Assembly: GCF_021130785.1 (NCBI RefSeq)
Contig: NC_060213.1
Coordinates: 136,290,001 to 136,354,000 of the forward strand
Reading direction: 5' to 3'
Length of the DNA stretch: 64,000 bases
Source of the DNA: Homalodisca vitripennis
Taxonomy: Eukaryota > Arthropoda > Insecta > Hemiptera > Cicadellidae
Within the stretch, counting starts at the first letter, position 1. Every line of letters starts with the position of its first letter. Shown piece by piece: positions 12,843 to 25,335 of this stretch. Under the pieces are notes generated by a model. The model did no database searches. It had not been told where the DNA came from and worked only from the letters and a program-made list of their open reading frames with translations. The translations under genes were made by a program, and so were the position numbers.

Positions 12843-15800
12843 CTGAAACAACAATACATTTAGTCATTGTTACTTTACTATTAGTGGATTGTTTTAATAC
12901 AACTTTTTCAGATTTTCAGTTAACACGTCTCTTTTACATTTTAATAGAACTTGGTATAATTATTATTCTGTTGAATATAGATGGTGTAATAAGAATAATA
13001 ACACCAGAATAGTATAGTATCTGGGAAATACCATTGTGTAATGTATCTTCCTTGATTTTTCTATCCTTCTTTCTCTCAAAAATTCTCTGAAATACTAAGA
13101 TATTAACTTATTGAATAGATTAAGATACTATATAAAATTTCCTACCATAACATTTACTACGAGAACAAAGAATCTGGAATATATTATACATGGAAAATCT
13201 GGTACGGAAAAAAATAGTAGGCTTGAAAGGGGAGTAAGTGAATTAACAAGATAAAATGGAAGATTCATAAATGGAGTAGGAAGAAAACATGTTACTACTG
13301 AAATATAAATAATAGGACAATTTATTGCACTCTTTGAATCTACGAGAGTTATCCAGAAAGTAGATTACGTTTTCATACAAACAAAAAACAAAGTGTAAGA
13401 AAGAATAATTGTATTACATACATCTGAAAATGGCACCAAATTATTATTTTTAAACATAGTCACCATACAAATTTAGGTACTTGTCATAGCGGTGCACTAG
13501 TTTTGAAATTACAGCATTATTAAATTCTGCCTCCTGAGACCAGGTAGTCACACCCTCCAGCAGTTCTAAGTCATCATCAAAGTGCTGCATCGCAAGCCAG
13601 GTCTTCATTGCTGGAAACAGGTGGTAGTCGCTGGGTGCAAGGTCCGGACTGTAAGATGAAAATACCTCCCACTTAAAAGAATCCAGGACTTCTTGAGTCC
13701 GATTTGCAGTATGTGGTCGGTACCCATCTTGCACAAAATTTCTGGTAACCTAACGTCTGCATAACAATTTTGTGTAAGAAACGCCTTGAAATTTGAAAAA
13801 AACTAAGTGAGAATTGGTAGTCTACTCTTTAATCTTAATCTACTCATCAATTTTAGAGATAATGTCATAGGTCATAATGCTTGGCCATCTTTTCGAATGT
13901 GAAAACTTTATTCGTCACTGTGCACATTAGTTCGGCCATTTTTAAACCTAACACATCACTGGATGCACTCCATCATCAGTAATCACTTCATTTCCCAAAA
14001 CTGCACAGAGGTGGACATAAATCTCAATTGGTTTATTGTGCTTATCCAACAAAAACCGTACTACCGACCGCACTTCACAACTCGCAGGATTTTAATTGAG
14101 TCACACATTTTAAACTGCTATTGTAAAACAACAAGGAGCGACAGTAACCTCTCACTAGCATGGCTGGATAGCCACTGAACGAAGAAATGCCTTGACATCA
14201 AAAGGGCTGTGATAGTCCTGCCCCTAGCAGCTACAGAGTGAAATACGATCTACTTTCTGGATAGCCCTCTTATATTACTGTACATGGAGCAGATGAGTGA
14301 TAGAACAAAAGAAACAGGAACTATATTATGAGATATCATTGCAAGTCTGACTGTATAGGTACCGCAACCTACTTCTCTCCTCACCTTGTGGCGTTGTCAC
14401 ATTTTTTTATCAGCTGATTCTCAGTATGAGGTGACACGACAATGTCTCGCTTCGTTCCGGTTGTTTACATTCATTTGGTCTTGAATGTATCAGAATGGAT
14501 GGAGTGAGACCAAGGGAAACCTAGAGATTGTTGGTTGAAATTAAGAATGAGAAGGAACAATCGGAGAAGAGAGGAGAGTTAAAGGTCTGGGATAGAGAAG
14601 GCAGGAAGATGAAGGAATTAGAAATGAGTACATTAGAAAAGAATTAGGAAGACAATGATTTTGAAAACTGCAAAAAATGGAGATGATAATATATGTCTCA
14701 AAAATAGGTTTTGGTAATTCTTTATCATTGTAATTTAACAAAATCGTAATTTTGTAAGGTTTGTAATAGGCACATTTTTTACTGAAATGCAATCAATTGA
14801 AAGTATATTCTCTTATGGTATTGTCATAATATTATGAGTATTTGAAAAAAATTTCTGGAAGTTTTTATTTATTGACAATTTATTCCACTTACTATCAGCA
14901 TTTCCTCCCGCTCCTCTTCTGTGACATACTTCAGTGGAGGTTTCTTCTTTCTCTCTTCCTCCTTGGCTTCCTGTTCCTCTTGATAAGTAGGCTGATACCT
15001 TTGCCGCAAGTATGAAGGTACTTTTCCATACCCCTGTGAACATGAGCAAAAAGACATTTTGTCGTAAAAAATACATGTTTTTAGTAAGTCAGTCGGCATA
15101 CACAAAAAACGTAATAAGTTATAGCGTTAGATTACCGAATGTTTCTAAATACTGTGATTATATTAAATATTTATAATTATTTTTCAAATCACTCGCTATA
15201 AGATGGTGAAAAACTGAGTCTGTTTGAGAGCTGATGGACGATACTTACTCTCTCTTATAGTAATTTGATATTTTAATGAAAGTTTTGGTCCCAGCTTTTC
15301 AAGATACCATTTCAAAAAACAGGAAAAATAGAGCAAAGATCTTTTGATTATTATATGAGAAACAGCGGGAATTCGAAGCAGAATTTTAGGATATACATAA
15401 TCGGGACCAAAGAAAAACTGTTAAAGATAAGGATATGGACTTTTTACGATATATACATAATGTTTATGTACTGGAGGGAATGATATGTTTTTTACTTATA
15501 GTCTCATTAAGTCTAAAAAAAACATATAATTTCCTGAAGCTGTGATTCATGTACACACAGAAAAAGTTTCAAATTTTCCATTTCAACCATTTTTATTTGG
15601 GCTTGATTACAAAAATGCACGGTTCCAGCTTGAAATGTCCGAATTTGTGGAGTGATTTTTTAAAATACTTCATTTATATTCAGGGATATAAATAAACAAT
15701 TTAAAAAAATATTTTCCCGACAAAAAGTTGATTACACTACCAATACAGACCAAACTGAAAAATTGATAAAGTAGATAAAAATTGAAAGTGGTGGAACAAG

Positions 15801-18800
15801 ATTACTTTGGCAAATCTTCTCATATCTATGTCAGTTTCCTTATTTACCTCATAACTGTACAAGTTGTCTTGATATTTTACAAAATTAGTTACAACTAGAT
15901 ATGTTAAATTGATTATGTCTGTAAAAAAATTAAAGTAAAAATTTTAGGGTGCTGAGTTTGGAAAGAAATTACTATTGTTAAAGGACAGGTACACCAATCA
16001 ACTTTGCAAGTAAATAAGAATGAATACAAAGTAATCTGTCCAGTTTCATTTTAGAATGGTTCTTATCAGCAGAGATAACATTGTTTTATATAGAGGGAAA
16101 GAGATAAGAGTCTTGGCAGTAGTCCTGAAAGGACCTTTGTGCCTCTCTTACTTTATGTTAGGCCCGCAGAATCTGAAACTTTTACAGAAGCCAATCAAAT
16201 TTGAGGGCTCCTGTTCTCTGATATCCTTGGGGCTGAGAAAAAACAACCCTAGGAATGTTTTCCTAATTGTAGATATGGCAGGACAGTTAGCCATATATAT
16301 GTACCGCTGATTCTTCTGCTTCTCTGCAGATTCTGCATTCATCAATCTGACTAAGACCTGCCTTCATCAGATGTTTTCTAAGAGGGCCGTGTCCTGTCAA
16401 CAACATCCCCAATATCAATTGTATATCCTCCTTACTTTGTTCTAGGAAAGCTGACCACTGTTAGGATAAAGAGAGATAAAGATTTTAGATTGTCTTAGTC
16501 CTGAGGACCAGACAGCAGAGATAACATACAAGTCAAGATATTTTTAACAGGCTTTGTACAGATAAATTATATAATGTAGAGTTTCTAACCTTTCTATATA
16601 TGTATTTAGGCTGAAGTCCTGAAGTCTCCAGTTTTTGGGCATGACCAGTTCTTGTGTCAATAACCTGTAAATGAAAATAAAACCAAAATATTTCAGTTAC
16701 TGGACTATGAATTACTTCATTGTTAGCTAAAAGAACCTGAGTATATCCTGATACACCTGGAAACCGACATAGAGGATTTGAAATGTTTTGATTTGATCTC
16801 ACAAGTCCTAAGTATATGCATAAGAGGGTGATCATATAATGTGTTCATCCCAACCTGATAAGTTGGAAAATGTTCTATGTGAAGATAATACTTCAATTTT
16901 GGTTTATTCAAAATTGTAAGTAATTCTCCGCAAAGAAAGAAGAGAGATAATTAACTGTATAGGGATCTATTGGGAGAAGGTGCTGCCATTTTTAATTGGA
17001 CTTAAGGATGTAGCCAGCGAGGGGCTCCAAGGGGTCCAGACCACCCAAATTTCAATTGTTTTTCAATTACTTCTTTAGCAAACGTTTATTATTATTTAAA
17101 TAATTCAGTATTACTGACGTGTACTGCTGAAAAATCGTTTTTAACATTGAAATGGGTCAAGAACTTTTTAATACAAAATGGAGAAAGAGCGGTTGGCTGT
17201 ACTTGCCTCACTTTCTGTCCACCACGGAAAAATATCAGTCGTCTAGACCCCCCAAAGTGTTTTCCTGGCTATGTTCTTGATTGGACTCACTAGAAAATTC
17301 GTTTTTAACATAGATAAACTATAGTACAATCTGTACAGAAATGCGAGGACTTTAAATAAAGTTAAACTTTACTTTTAGAAAATTATGCCTGTTGATTTAG
17401 ATGAACTGATTTCGACGTACAAAAAGATACATACAAAGATCCAACAAAAATAAAATGAAAACATCGTAAGGAGACTACAGTATCTCAAGCTGTAGAGTGT
17501 CCGCTGAGATTAAAGTCTCCCTTGTGGTTTTTTGAAAGATCATCTGAGGTTTTTATCTCAAAGATTCTCACAATACTAAGCTTTATATGTTGTGTCAGAA
17601 ATTGGTATATCGGCCGATTGGCTTCAGTGTTACCTCATGAAGCTAGCACTAACTTGAAGCTAGCACTAACCTGGGGTACAGGCTGTTTTGGCACGGCCCT
17701 TACAACCCTGACGATATTGTCTTTTCGGAAGTTCTTCTGCTCTCTTTCTTCCTCTTTGGTTCGTCCAGACTTGGGCTTGGGTGGAAGGCCAGGTTTAGCC
17801 TCTTGGGGGTATTTTTGCTTGTCTGTAGAAGAACAGTGATTTCAATGGAGTTTACACTTTTAAAAAATGTGGAGCAAATACATTTTTGGGAGAATAAAAA
17901 GAAAGAGGGATCACAAAAATGTTGTGGAAATAAAACGTCGTATATATTTAAAATTTGTTATCAGAAAAGTAGTGGCCAGTCTCTCTATTTTTATAAATTC
18001 AACAATATTCAACCCTACCAAAATTAGTTTCTTTTTTGTTTTCACAAAAACAAATACAATTTAAGAGCGGCTATACTGGTGACCATACTTATTTTACCTC
18101 CTTAAAAAAACAATTTTAAACTTCAAACTCTTCCATGACCTTATTTTTGTCTTACGATTTATTGAAGATATCTCGAGTTAAAAATATAATAATTAAGCAT
18201 ACAACCACGTTTTAGTTTGATATTTTTACTGGTTATCCTGAAAAAAACCACAAACTTTATTAACTTTATCCTTTAAATATTCATAAGTGTAAAGTTTACA
18301 AGTAAAATTAAAAAGCATTGGGATGCATTAATCATATTTATTTAAAATCCAATATTTCCTATAACATCTACAACTAAAAATATGTGCTTAAAAGTATTTG
18401 AAATTTGACACCGTTTTTATGGTGTAAAACTTAAGGTTGTTTTACTACAGCCGGCTCTTACAAAGAAACCACAGTTTTTTACAATTTTACTTCATTTGTG
18501 CTAAGGCAATTGTACAATAGCCAACACAATTTTGAATATTGCATAAAACTGTACCACAAAAGTTTGAATAAAGAAAATGTGCTTGATTTTTTAAAAATTC
18601 CAGTGCTCCATTTTTTTGTTATATTAGTAATTACACTTTAGTTTTAGGGCATTAAAACAAACTTTACTTTCTGATTTTGCTTTAAAAACTTGTCTGCATA
18701 GCATTCACTCAGATATTGACGACAATAAATACAAAATAAATAACATAAAGAATTTTCATTATTAACTGTCTTCTGCGTTTTAGGATTTTTTTTTAATTTG

Positions 18801-21776
18801 GAAGAAAGTTGCAGAATTTGTCAACTGCCTGTTAAGGATTCATAAACTGCTGATCTATGAAGCCCAGTCCAGCAGCTATTACTGCATCTGGCTCCTTAAC
18901 AGCCAGATATATACAAACTACGTTGAGCTTTCCCAGATAAGAACAAAGTTAAATTTCAAACACTTTTATATTTTTCATTTTAGCATCACAGAGTCTTATT
19001 TCAAAGATATGGTTAACACACATCCAAAAGCATTGTAGTTTTTTCAACATCTTTATTGATAGTCTAGAAAAAAACACACTTTGGTATTTCATTGTCTTAA
19101 ATAATCAAAAAGTGTACACTTTATAAGATAAATCAATAAGCGTTTAGATGTGTATTCATTTCCCATAACAGTATGATAAAAAAGTGTAAAAGCCCATGAG
19201 GTAGATTTCCACTTTTGACTATCAGAACATTTTAAATAAACGTGTAAATTAGCGGTAAAGTCGAATAAAGGTGTGTAATGACTTGATTTCGTTTGTTATT
19301 TTTATGTACAATTCGTAAAAAACATTTTTGTTTAGTATTAATATACCCTATTATGGGAAACACGTGTCAGAGTGCCCGCTTCGTACAATATATAATATCC
19401 TCACTATTTATTCATGGTATAAATGTTTTAAAAAATAATAAAAATCTATTGAACATGATTTTCTATTTGCTTCTCTAACAAGCGTCATTATTAAACACTT
19501 GGTGTTGTTCATCTGCCTTATAGCAAACATACAACATATCTATATACATTTTCATTCGGAAAATGTTATTTTCTTATTTAAACTGTTATTTAAATATTTT
19601 ATTTTCCCAAATGAACAGTATTTTCATCTTGTTGAGGTGTGATGTCAAAACATTTGTTTTAAAATTATTGTTAGTGAATTGTTCTTAAAAATTCAGTTCT
19701 TATAATTTTGGCCTTTTTAGGGTGTTTATAGAGTTAGTTGTCTTTGAAAAGATGTGACAATCGTCAAAATGTAATCATTCTAGGTGTGAAATCTTGTGCC
19801 TTTTCAACCTACTCCAGTAAGTAATATAATCAAACCATATTTAGGTTTGATTAAGTTGTGTGTACTTTTTTTTAAATAAAATATAAATAACTTTTGTAAG
19901 CCTTATTGAAATAACTATAAAATCTATAATCTATAAAATAACTGTTTGAAGATAGTTTGATTTTTACAACATGAATTTTGCAAGTAAAAATTTTCAGGTG
20001 TAATAATTGAATCTTTTACAAGTCCCACATTAAAAAATATTAAATGATTAATCTACGAATACAACTGCTTACAAAATGTCATTTATACATGTAAAGCATC
20101 CTATAAAAAACATTGGTTGCACATTATTTTGTGGTTTATGTGCTGTCTTGAGGTTTAACTACTATCATTATTTGAAACCACATCCTTTAGATTTCCTGGT
20201 AGAGTAATAAAGAAAAATATAATACTAAATGCATTAGAGACCAAATTAGTATTGCCTTTATAAAAAGGAGCATAACATTCATTTTTACACCCTCAAATAT
20301 TGAACCACAAAAGTTATAAGTATCGTCTTATTCAATAGACAATGTATTAATTATTTACAAAATCGATTGAGAGCTGCCGTTTATTCAGTTTTGTATTGTT
20401 GGCTATTTGCTGAGAACCTCAATGTGGGCCATGTCTTGTCACAGAAAATCTGCTCTAAATCAGTTATTTATAATTAAATTTAAATAATTTTGGTGTCATT
20501 AGATTTGTGAAAAACCTTTTAGAGGGGGAGGACCTTTTTTGGGGGTATTGCAAGAATAACAGTTTTTAGAGAACTGTTATTCTTGCAATTCTTGAGAAAA
20601 ATACTAGTTTTTAAGATATTAAAAGTTTAAACGTTTTAATGGCCAGCATTTTAAAAATACTAAAGATAATTTCATGATATTTTGTTCAGTAACTGGCCTT
20701 TCTATTATAAACATTTGAGCCAAATTTGGTATATTTTAATTTACTAGTTTTTAAGTTATTAATTTTTTTAATAAAAAACACATACATACAGACAGATGGG
20801 AAACTAAGTATCAGAGACCCATGTTCATATGGTGAGATATGTTTGTCTTGATCTAAGCAATAAAGTGGTATACCTTTTTCCAGAGAGTTATGGGACATTT
20901 TGTATACATTTGATATTGTACTCTATATTCTAAAACATCCTTTACCTTTGAAGACATAGTGTACAGACATAATGTACAATTCTAGAAATAGAGAAAATGT
21001 GTTCATAGAGTTTTATAGACTAAATAAAACTATTAATAGTCACACGCTTTGAAGGTCTACAACTTTTTAAAACCACTTATCTCTAAATATAGTATTTATA
21101 ATGAATTTAAACAAAAGTTGTATTCCTGGCTTATAGTCAATCCATTTTATTCTTTAAAAGAATGTTTTTACTTTAGAACTGTTAGTTTTTCAATATAATC
21201 TATTTAGTTTATGTTTGGATTTTAAATGTTAATGTCGTATATTTTTTATTTATATAGACTATATTTTTAAATTTATCAATGTTATATTATTCTGTTATTG
21301 CAATTTTTGAGGTTATGTTTTACTTGTTGTTATTTATTTATTCGTTATATACCAGTTTTAATTGGTTATACTCCTTTTATTTATTTATTTAAATTTTAAA
21401 ATAATATTTAAATTGTGGTGTGACTGTTTTTGCAACTTTATGTTTTGAGTACCAAATTTGTCACAACTTAGTATTAATATTTTGAAAGACAATTAGCTAG
21501 GTCTCGGCTAATTTAGTTTTAAAAGCATACCAAAATAAATGATCATATTTTACCTACTAATGGTCTATGGACAATCCTTGTCTTCTTCTTCAGGAAGTTG
21601 GTGGGAGGTTCGAGCGGAACTTCAGCATAACCGAATGTTTTGTGGCAGTTTTTCACTTTTTTCGCGTCTTCTCGAACCTTCTTGCTGAATTTTGAGTGAT
21701 ACATTGGGAGTTTGACTTCTGGAGGCGGTTCCTCATATATGAGTTTCCGGATATCCTCGTTCAAATCCGATGGCAT
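12630..21776 (-). CDS. ENKUR: enkurin, five coding exons
   Basis: Enkurin is a small calmodulin-binding axonemal protein, known from mammals as a TRPC-channel adaptor of sperm flagella and as a microtubule inner protein of motile cilia. Coding exons are 21776-21554, 17822-17671, 16664-16590, 15033-14893 and 12842-12630. All have GT/AG borders and compatible phases, summing to 804 nt (267 residues plus stop; the human protein is 256). The N-terminal part has LEPPTNFLKKK, followed by a proline-rich segment KPGLPPKPKSGR (about 83-95). The central segment is VIDTRTGHAQKLETSGLQPK (126-145). The C-terminal enkurin domain is coiled-coil-like, with EEREEMLIGLKKNWELLQKE (about 190-209) and ends near PVIYVACDN. 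The start at 21776 is the first ATG after an acceptor at 21798. No stop or frameshift is seen, so the gene looks functional. Introns carry a broken mariner, a LINE remnant and a MITE. Confidence 0.93.
12843..13342. other. enkurin intron 5, 3' part
   Basis: AT-rich intron sequence with no further feature recognised. The rest of the intron is occupied by the mariner remnant and AT-rich DNA up to 14892. Confidence 0.5.
13343..14270 (-). mobile_element. internally deleted mariner (Tc1/mariner) transposon
   Basis: A TA duplication (13341-13342 and 14271-14272) flanks inverted ends that share CTATCCAGAAAGTAGAT-type sequence. The 928-bp element lies in enkurin intron 5. The minus strand encodes a C-terminal transposase piece (13450 to about 13760) with the family motif SPDLAPSDYHLF and PHTANRTQEVLDSFKWEVF. 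Traces of the N-terminal helix-turn-helix region (RFKNGRTNVHSDE-like) occur at about 13890-14110 in shifted frames with stops. The middle of the gene is missing, so it cannot make its own transposase. Confidence 0.85.
13450..13760 (-). pseudogene. mariner transposase C-terminal fragment
   Basis: Contains the QDGYRPHTA catalytic aspartate and the SPDLAPSDYHLF aspartate of DD34D transposases. Only 32 residues separate them, against 34 in intact mariners, which indicates a two-codon loss before SPDLAPSD. A stop interrupts the frame upstream. The C-terminal LVHRYDKYLNLYGDYV is typical of the family. Confidence 0.8.
14893..15033 (-). CDS. ENKUR: enkurin coding exon 4 (residues 151-197)
   Basis: 47 codons between acceptor GTTCACAG and donor ATA/GTAAGT. 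Begins GYGKVPSYL and ends in the acidic TEEEREEMLI that opens the C-terminal domain. Confidence 0.9.
16056..16470 (-). pseudogene. LINE RNase H / C-terminal remnant
   Basis: On the minus strand, at about 16445-16330, the frame reads LLTGHGPLRKHLMKAGLSQ then DECRICREAEESA. After a frameshift it continues ANCPAISTIRKTFLGLFFLS. This is the usual end of a non-LTR retrotransposon ORF2, with an RNase H tail followed by a C-x2-C...H...C cluster. Stops and at least one frameshift show it is dead. It sits in the enkurin intron between exons 3 and 4. Confidence 0.75.
16590..16664 (-). CDS. ENKUR: enkurin coding exon 3 (residues 126-150)
   Basis: Exactly 25 codons between acceptor ATTTACAG and donor AAG/GTTAGA. 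It carries the conserved DTRTGHAQKLETSGLQPKYI segment. Confidence 0.9.
17007..17280 (+). mobile_element. short repeat with GTAGCCAG ends, copy 1
   Basis: Ends read ATGTAGCCAGCGAGGGG and TTTTCCTGGCTATGTTCTTG, which are partial inverted repeats. The interior shares TATTATTATTTAAATAATTC and ACTGACGTGTACTGCTG with copies at 42495-42722 and 54306-54535. It is a MITE-like non-coding repeat inside an enkurin intron. Confidence 0.6.
17671..17822 (-). CDS. ENKUR: enkurin coding exon 2 (residues 75-125)
   Basis: Acceptor TTCTTCTACAG and donor CAG/GTTAG. Encodes the proline-rich, likely SH3-binding segment and KNFRKDNIVRVVRAVPKQPV. It enters in phase 1 and leaves in phase 0. Confidence 0.9.
17823..21553. 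other. enkurin intron between coding exons 1 and 2
   Basis: A 3.7-kb AT-rich intron. It holds a perfect 18-bp-arm hairpin at 20547-20589. It also has a repeat-like tract at about 20600-20900 containing ACACATACATACAGACAGAT, a phrase also found in the MITE at 31570-32073. No coding signal of its own. Confidence 0.5.
20547..20589. repeat. perfect hairpin, 18-bp arms and 7-nt loop
   Basis: ATTGCAAGAATAACAGTT, loop TTTAGAG, then its exact reverse complement. It lies within intronic repeat-like DNA. It could be the centre of a young palindromic element or a structured RNA. No further support. Confidence 0.85.
21554..21776 (-). CDS. ENKUR: enkurin coding exon 1 (residues 1-74 and first base of 75)
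   Basis: Encodes MPSDLNEDIRKLIYEEPPPE onward through TRIVHRPLV. The exon itself begins at 21797 after acceptor TTATAG, leaving 21 nt of 5' UTR. The donor is G/GTAAAA at 21553. It ends in phase 1. Confidence 0.9.
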
Positions 21777-21797
21777 GGCTACAGCGCACGTCTTTGC

Positions 21798-23629
21798 CTA
21801 TAATTAAAAAATACTAGAATATTTGTTTACACATGAACCTACTAAAATTAAAAACAAAAATGTAAATGCGATGCCCTATAAATAGAGCTTTGATAGAGTA
21901 GGTGATTAAATTTATCCTTTTTTCATAACTAAATTACCAAAAACACTCATAACCCTAATAAGTTCTGACTAACCTTTCTAAACACACACTTTTTTTAACT
22001 TACCATTAAGTTGAGATAAAACTTTAATGATCAAATCGGGATGTAATTAAAATGATTTAAACTGCTCAAAGAATCAAGTTTATAATGTTTTTCTATTAAA
22101 GATTCTCCTTTTTTAAGTTAGATTCATTATCCTAAATGACTTTATATTTTTATATTGAGTTTCCAAAACAATTTAGTACAAAAACATATGTTAAATTATA
22201 TTTACCTTTTTAATGCTACAATAACACATGATCGTCTGTGAGAAATTAATAAAAACTATTCTTTTTCAAAGAATTTAGGAAAAAGACCGCTCATGCTGGA
22301 AATAAGTTTTTCAAAACTTGCCAAATGATTTATAGAATTAAATTTTAAAGAGAATAAAAACACATTTAAAGGAGCATTTAATGGAATTGGCATTATATTT
22401 ACTTGAGGAGTTTTTATGAGTTAGTAAAGTTATAACATTGTAATTAATTATAAAAAATTATTCAATTGTAAATTTTAATTCTAATATAGTTTTAGTTATG
22501 TAGTTTATTTTTAATTACGCTATTTCATGTACCAGCTGTACATGGATACATAAAGAGAATTTTGATTTTATTTGATCTTTGTACTTTTTATGGATAATTA
22601 TAGAAACTATTATGAATACTACTATAAACTAAAACGTTTTACACATTTCAAAGGGAAATAAAACTGTTTTTAGATTGTGTAAATGGACAATATTGAATAA
22701 AAATGAATTCAGAGTGACCCAAACTATAATGTTTGAAAGTTAATGTAAAATGTTATTGTTATTTTAGTACTATAGAAAAGAAGAGGAACATTTCCTAATA
22801 CATTTGCTAAAATTCTGTGCATTTCTATTATAACTGGTTATTTGCAAATGGTATTTCAGTGGAAAATATTGTGTCAACAAATGATATTTTATTTTGGTAA
22901 CAATAATTATTTTTGTTCCTATCACAAGGTGGTGAATATAAATTCTTGAACAAATTTTGAGATGAATGGTGTACAGAATATCAACACAAATAATGCATAA
23001 TGAAATTCAGTTAATTTTTAATATTAAAAACATTACTTCCACAAAGTTTCTACAAGACATAATGAATAAAAAATAATACTTATTCAAGCAAGGAAGCATT
23101 AAAATAGTAGTAAATGTTAATAAAACAATACTTTTCCATTGTAGTTTATTTTTTGGACAAGGCCTTTCGAAAACAAAGGTTTCATTCAAATTTTGTGGCC
23201 TGAAGATGAAACTTTGGTTTTGAAAGGCCTCATCCAAAAATAAACTGTATTGGAAAAGTATTGTTTCATTAACATTTACCACTATTTTAAATTTTTTCTG
23301 ATTGCTCCAAGAGTCTTCAAGGAAATATTGTTGTATTCCTTCTGGGGAAAAAATAGTTTATAGAATAAATTACAAATTTGTGTTTTTTTCCAGTTAGTTG
23401 TGGAACAAAATAATTTTTGTCTATTGACAATTAAAAAAAGTACTACTACGCTTCAAATTTTTGTAATAGGATTTTATTTATTAAGAAATTAACGATATTA
23501 AAGTGTGGTATAGTTAGACAACTTTTTACACCAACATCTATTTGATTTCTTGAACAAACTTTAACTTATTTTATTAAAACTATGCCTGGAAAACCCATGT
23601 AACAGTATACAGATGTAGCACTCACGTAC
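21798..23629 (-). other. enkurin 5' UTR intron
   Basis: Intron inferred between the non-coding first exon (donor at 23629) and the exon starting at 21797. It is AT-rich and contains the inverted repeat at 23099-23290. Confidence 0.5.
23099..23290. repeat. foldback repeat, arms about 88 bp
   Basis: The left arm starts TTAAAATAGTAGTAAATGTT. The right arm, read in reverse, starts TTAAAATAGTGGTAAATGTT. They stay roughly 85-90 percent alike to the central TTTCAT / CTGAAGATGAAAC, leaving a loop of only about 20 nt. The transcript of the enkurin 5' intron would fold here into a long hairpin. Confidence 0.8.
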
Positions 23630-23690
23630 CTTTGCAGAAGCGGGTGTCTCGGTGAGTGGGGCAGAAACACTCCGACTGTCCAACAATTGA
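23630..23690 (-). other. probable enkurin non-coding first exon
   Basis: The minus strand ends CTTCTGCAAAG/GTACGTGAG, a strong donor, and has no ATG between the X-box and that donor. The compatible acceptor is at 21798, 21 nt before the enkurin start codon. The transcription start is not resolved, so the right edge is approximate. Confidence 0.5.
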
Positions 23691-23693
23691 CCG

Positions 23694-23706
23694 GTTGCCT
23701 GGCAAC
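23694..23706. promoter_or_regulatory. RFX X-box upstream of enkurin
   Basis: GTTGCC-T-GGCAAC fits the X-box pattern GTNRCC-N(0-3)-RGYAAC bound by RFX-family factors, which drive ciliary genes in animals. It sits about 65 bp upstream of the non-coding exon's donor. Enkurin is a ciliary gene, so site and product agree. Confidence 0.7.
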
Positions 23707-24436
23707 GTTTGATCTATGACCCTTACCTACAACACCCTCTCACCTAGATCAGGGCTGCTTCTGGCGTTCATGTTTGGATCGCGTGACCAGATCGCTACGG
23801 CAACACGCCATGGTTTATATCTCTTCTGGCTAGCATGCTTGGAATCTGTGACTTCCTCTGCTTTTCATTACGCGGACCTAATCCTATCTATAAATTTTGT
23901 TATTTTAGGGATAACTGTGCAGAAATGTCAACTTAAAAGTAAATTTGAATTATTTATTGTTTTTTTTTTCAGTAAAATAGTGCATAAATGTATTTAAAAA
24001 CGTTCTCGGTATGCTAATATTTTTAAATATTGTTAAAAAAAGCATTAATACTACCTAAAACAAATTTAGTTAAAAAATTAATTTTTTAATATTTTAATTA
24101 AAATATTTTAGGGTTTTTTTGCTTTTAAATTTTATTTTTTTTATTGTATCCACAATTTTCTTTTAAACAGGAACAGTTATTGACAATTATTATCAAAGGC
24201 TACGGAAGATAGCAGATACAGTATTAGGACTGGGTTCTTCTTTCTTTTCTTAGTTGTAAAATTTTATTTTGATAGTTGTGCTGCCACATTACTGGTAAAC
24301 GTGATAGTGTAAATTCCGTCTGTGAATTCTTTTGATGTGATTTTTCAACATGAAATACATCATTATTATAATTATCATCTGCATTGTTTTTGAGCAAAGT
24401 GTGATATAAAAATAAGATTTTTGAATTCTGTTGACC

Positions 24437-24505
24437 TTCACTGTAGCATAAGGGTAAGGCTATGGTTTAAGAGGTCATAGGCTTGATTTCTGCAGAGGTC
24501 AATTA
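24437..24505 (+). repeat. tRNA-derived SINE-like fragment
   Basis: TGTAGCATAAGGGTAAGGCT resembles a pol III A box. AGGCTTGATTTCTG about 40 bp later resembles a degraded B box. It is not a functional tRNA. Confidence 0.4.
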
Positions 24506-25335
24506 AAGCATTAACAAAAGTGTTTGGACCGTGTTCTCTCAAAAATGTTTTGTATAACTGATTAAAAAGCCGCTGGTGTGACAAAATTTCCTTTAAAAAG
24601 TAAAAAGAGACTGTAACCTTTTAACAGTTAGTTGGAATTAAACTAATTAAAGTGGGCAGTCTGGTTATATACACTTTAGTTTATACAAATTGAAAGGTTA
24701 CAATAAAAAAATAAAAATACTGTTCTGGCAAAGACAGAAAAAGTAGTACATGACAAAAATGGAAACAACACATTCATTCAAAAAATTATATAATCACCTG
24801 AGTTTAATTTTGGATAAGAATAATTCTTGGATCATATTAAATTAATATACTCTGGACCATTACAGACTGAGGCTAGGAGGGTAAATAAAAGAGGAAGAAG
24901 ACTAAAAGGAGAATACAAACAACTAATACCTAGTTCATTCTTCTTGCAATTATATGGGAATGAGGTCATATTTTACCACTAATCCAAATAATTGCTGAAG
25001 GAAATTCCAAAATCACTTAGATTTTATATAAAAAATTGTATTCGTCAGCTTTTAATCCAAACACTTTTATAATATGAAAATGTTTGAGATTAATACAACC
25101 TTCCAGATGAATAAATTTAAACAGTTTTATTCAGACAAAATGTACTACACAATCATTTTACAAAATGTATCTACATGTTGTAATTTCTAATTGAATTGAG
25201 TTGAATATAATCAATAATGTATCTTTAGTTTTTGAAAAAGCGGAAAAATATGAATTGCATCAGAACTTGTTAAGTTGAATATGCTGAATATGTTGTAGGT
25301 TTTTATTTTCCTTTGGCTGTGGGTTTTGGAAAACC

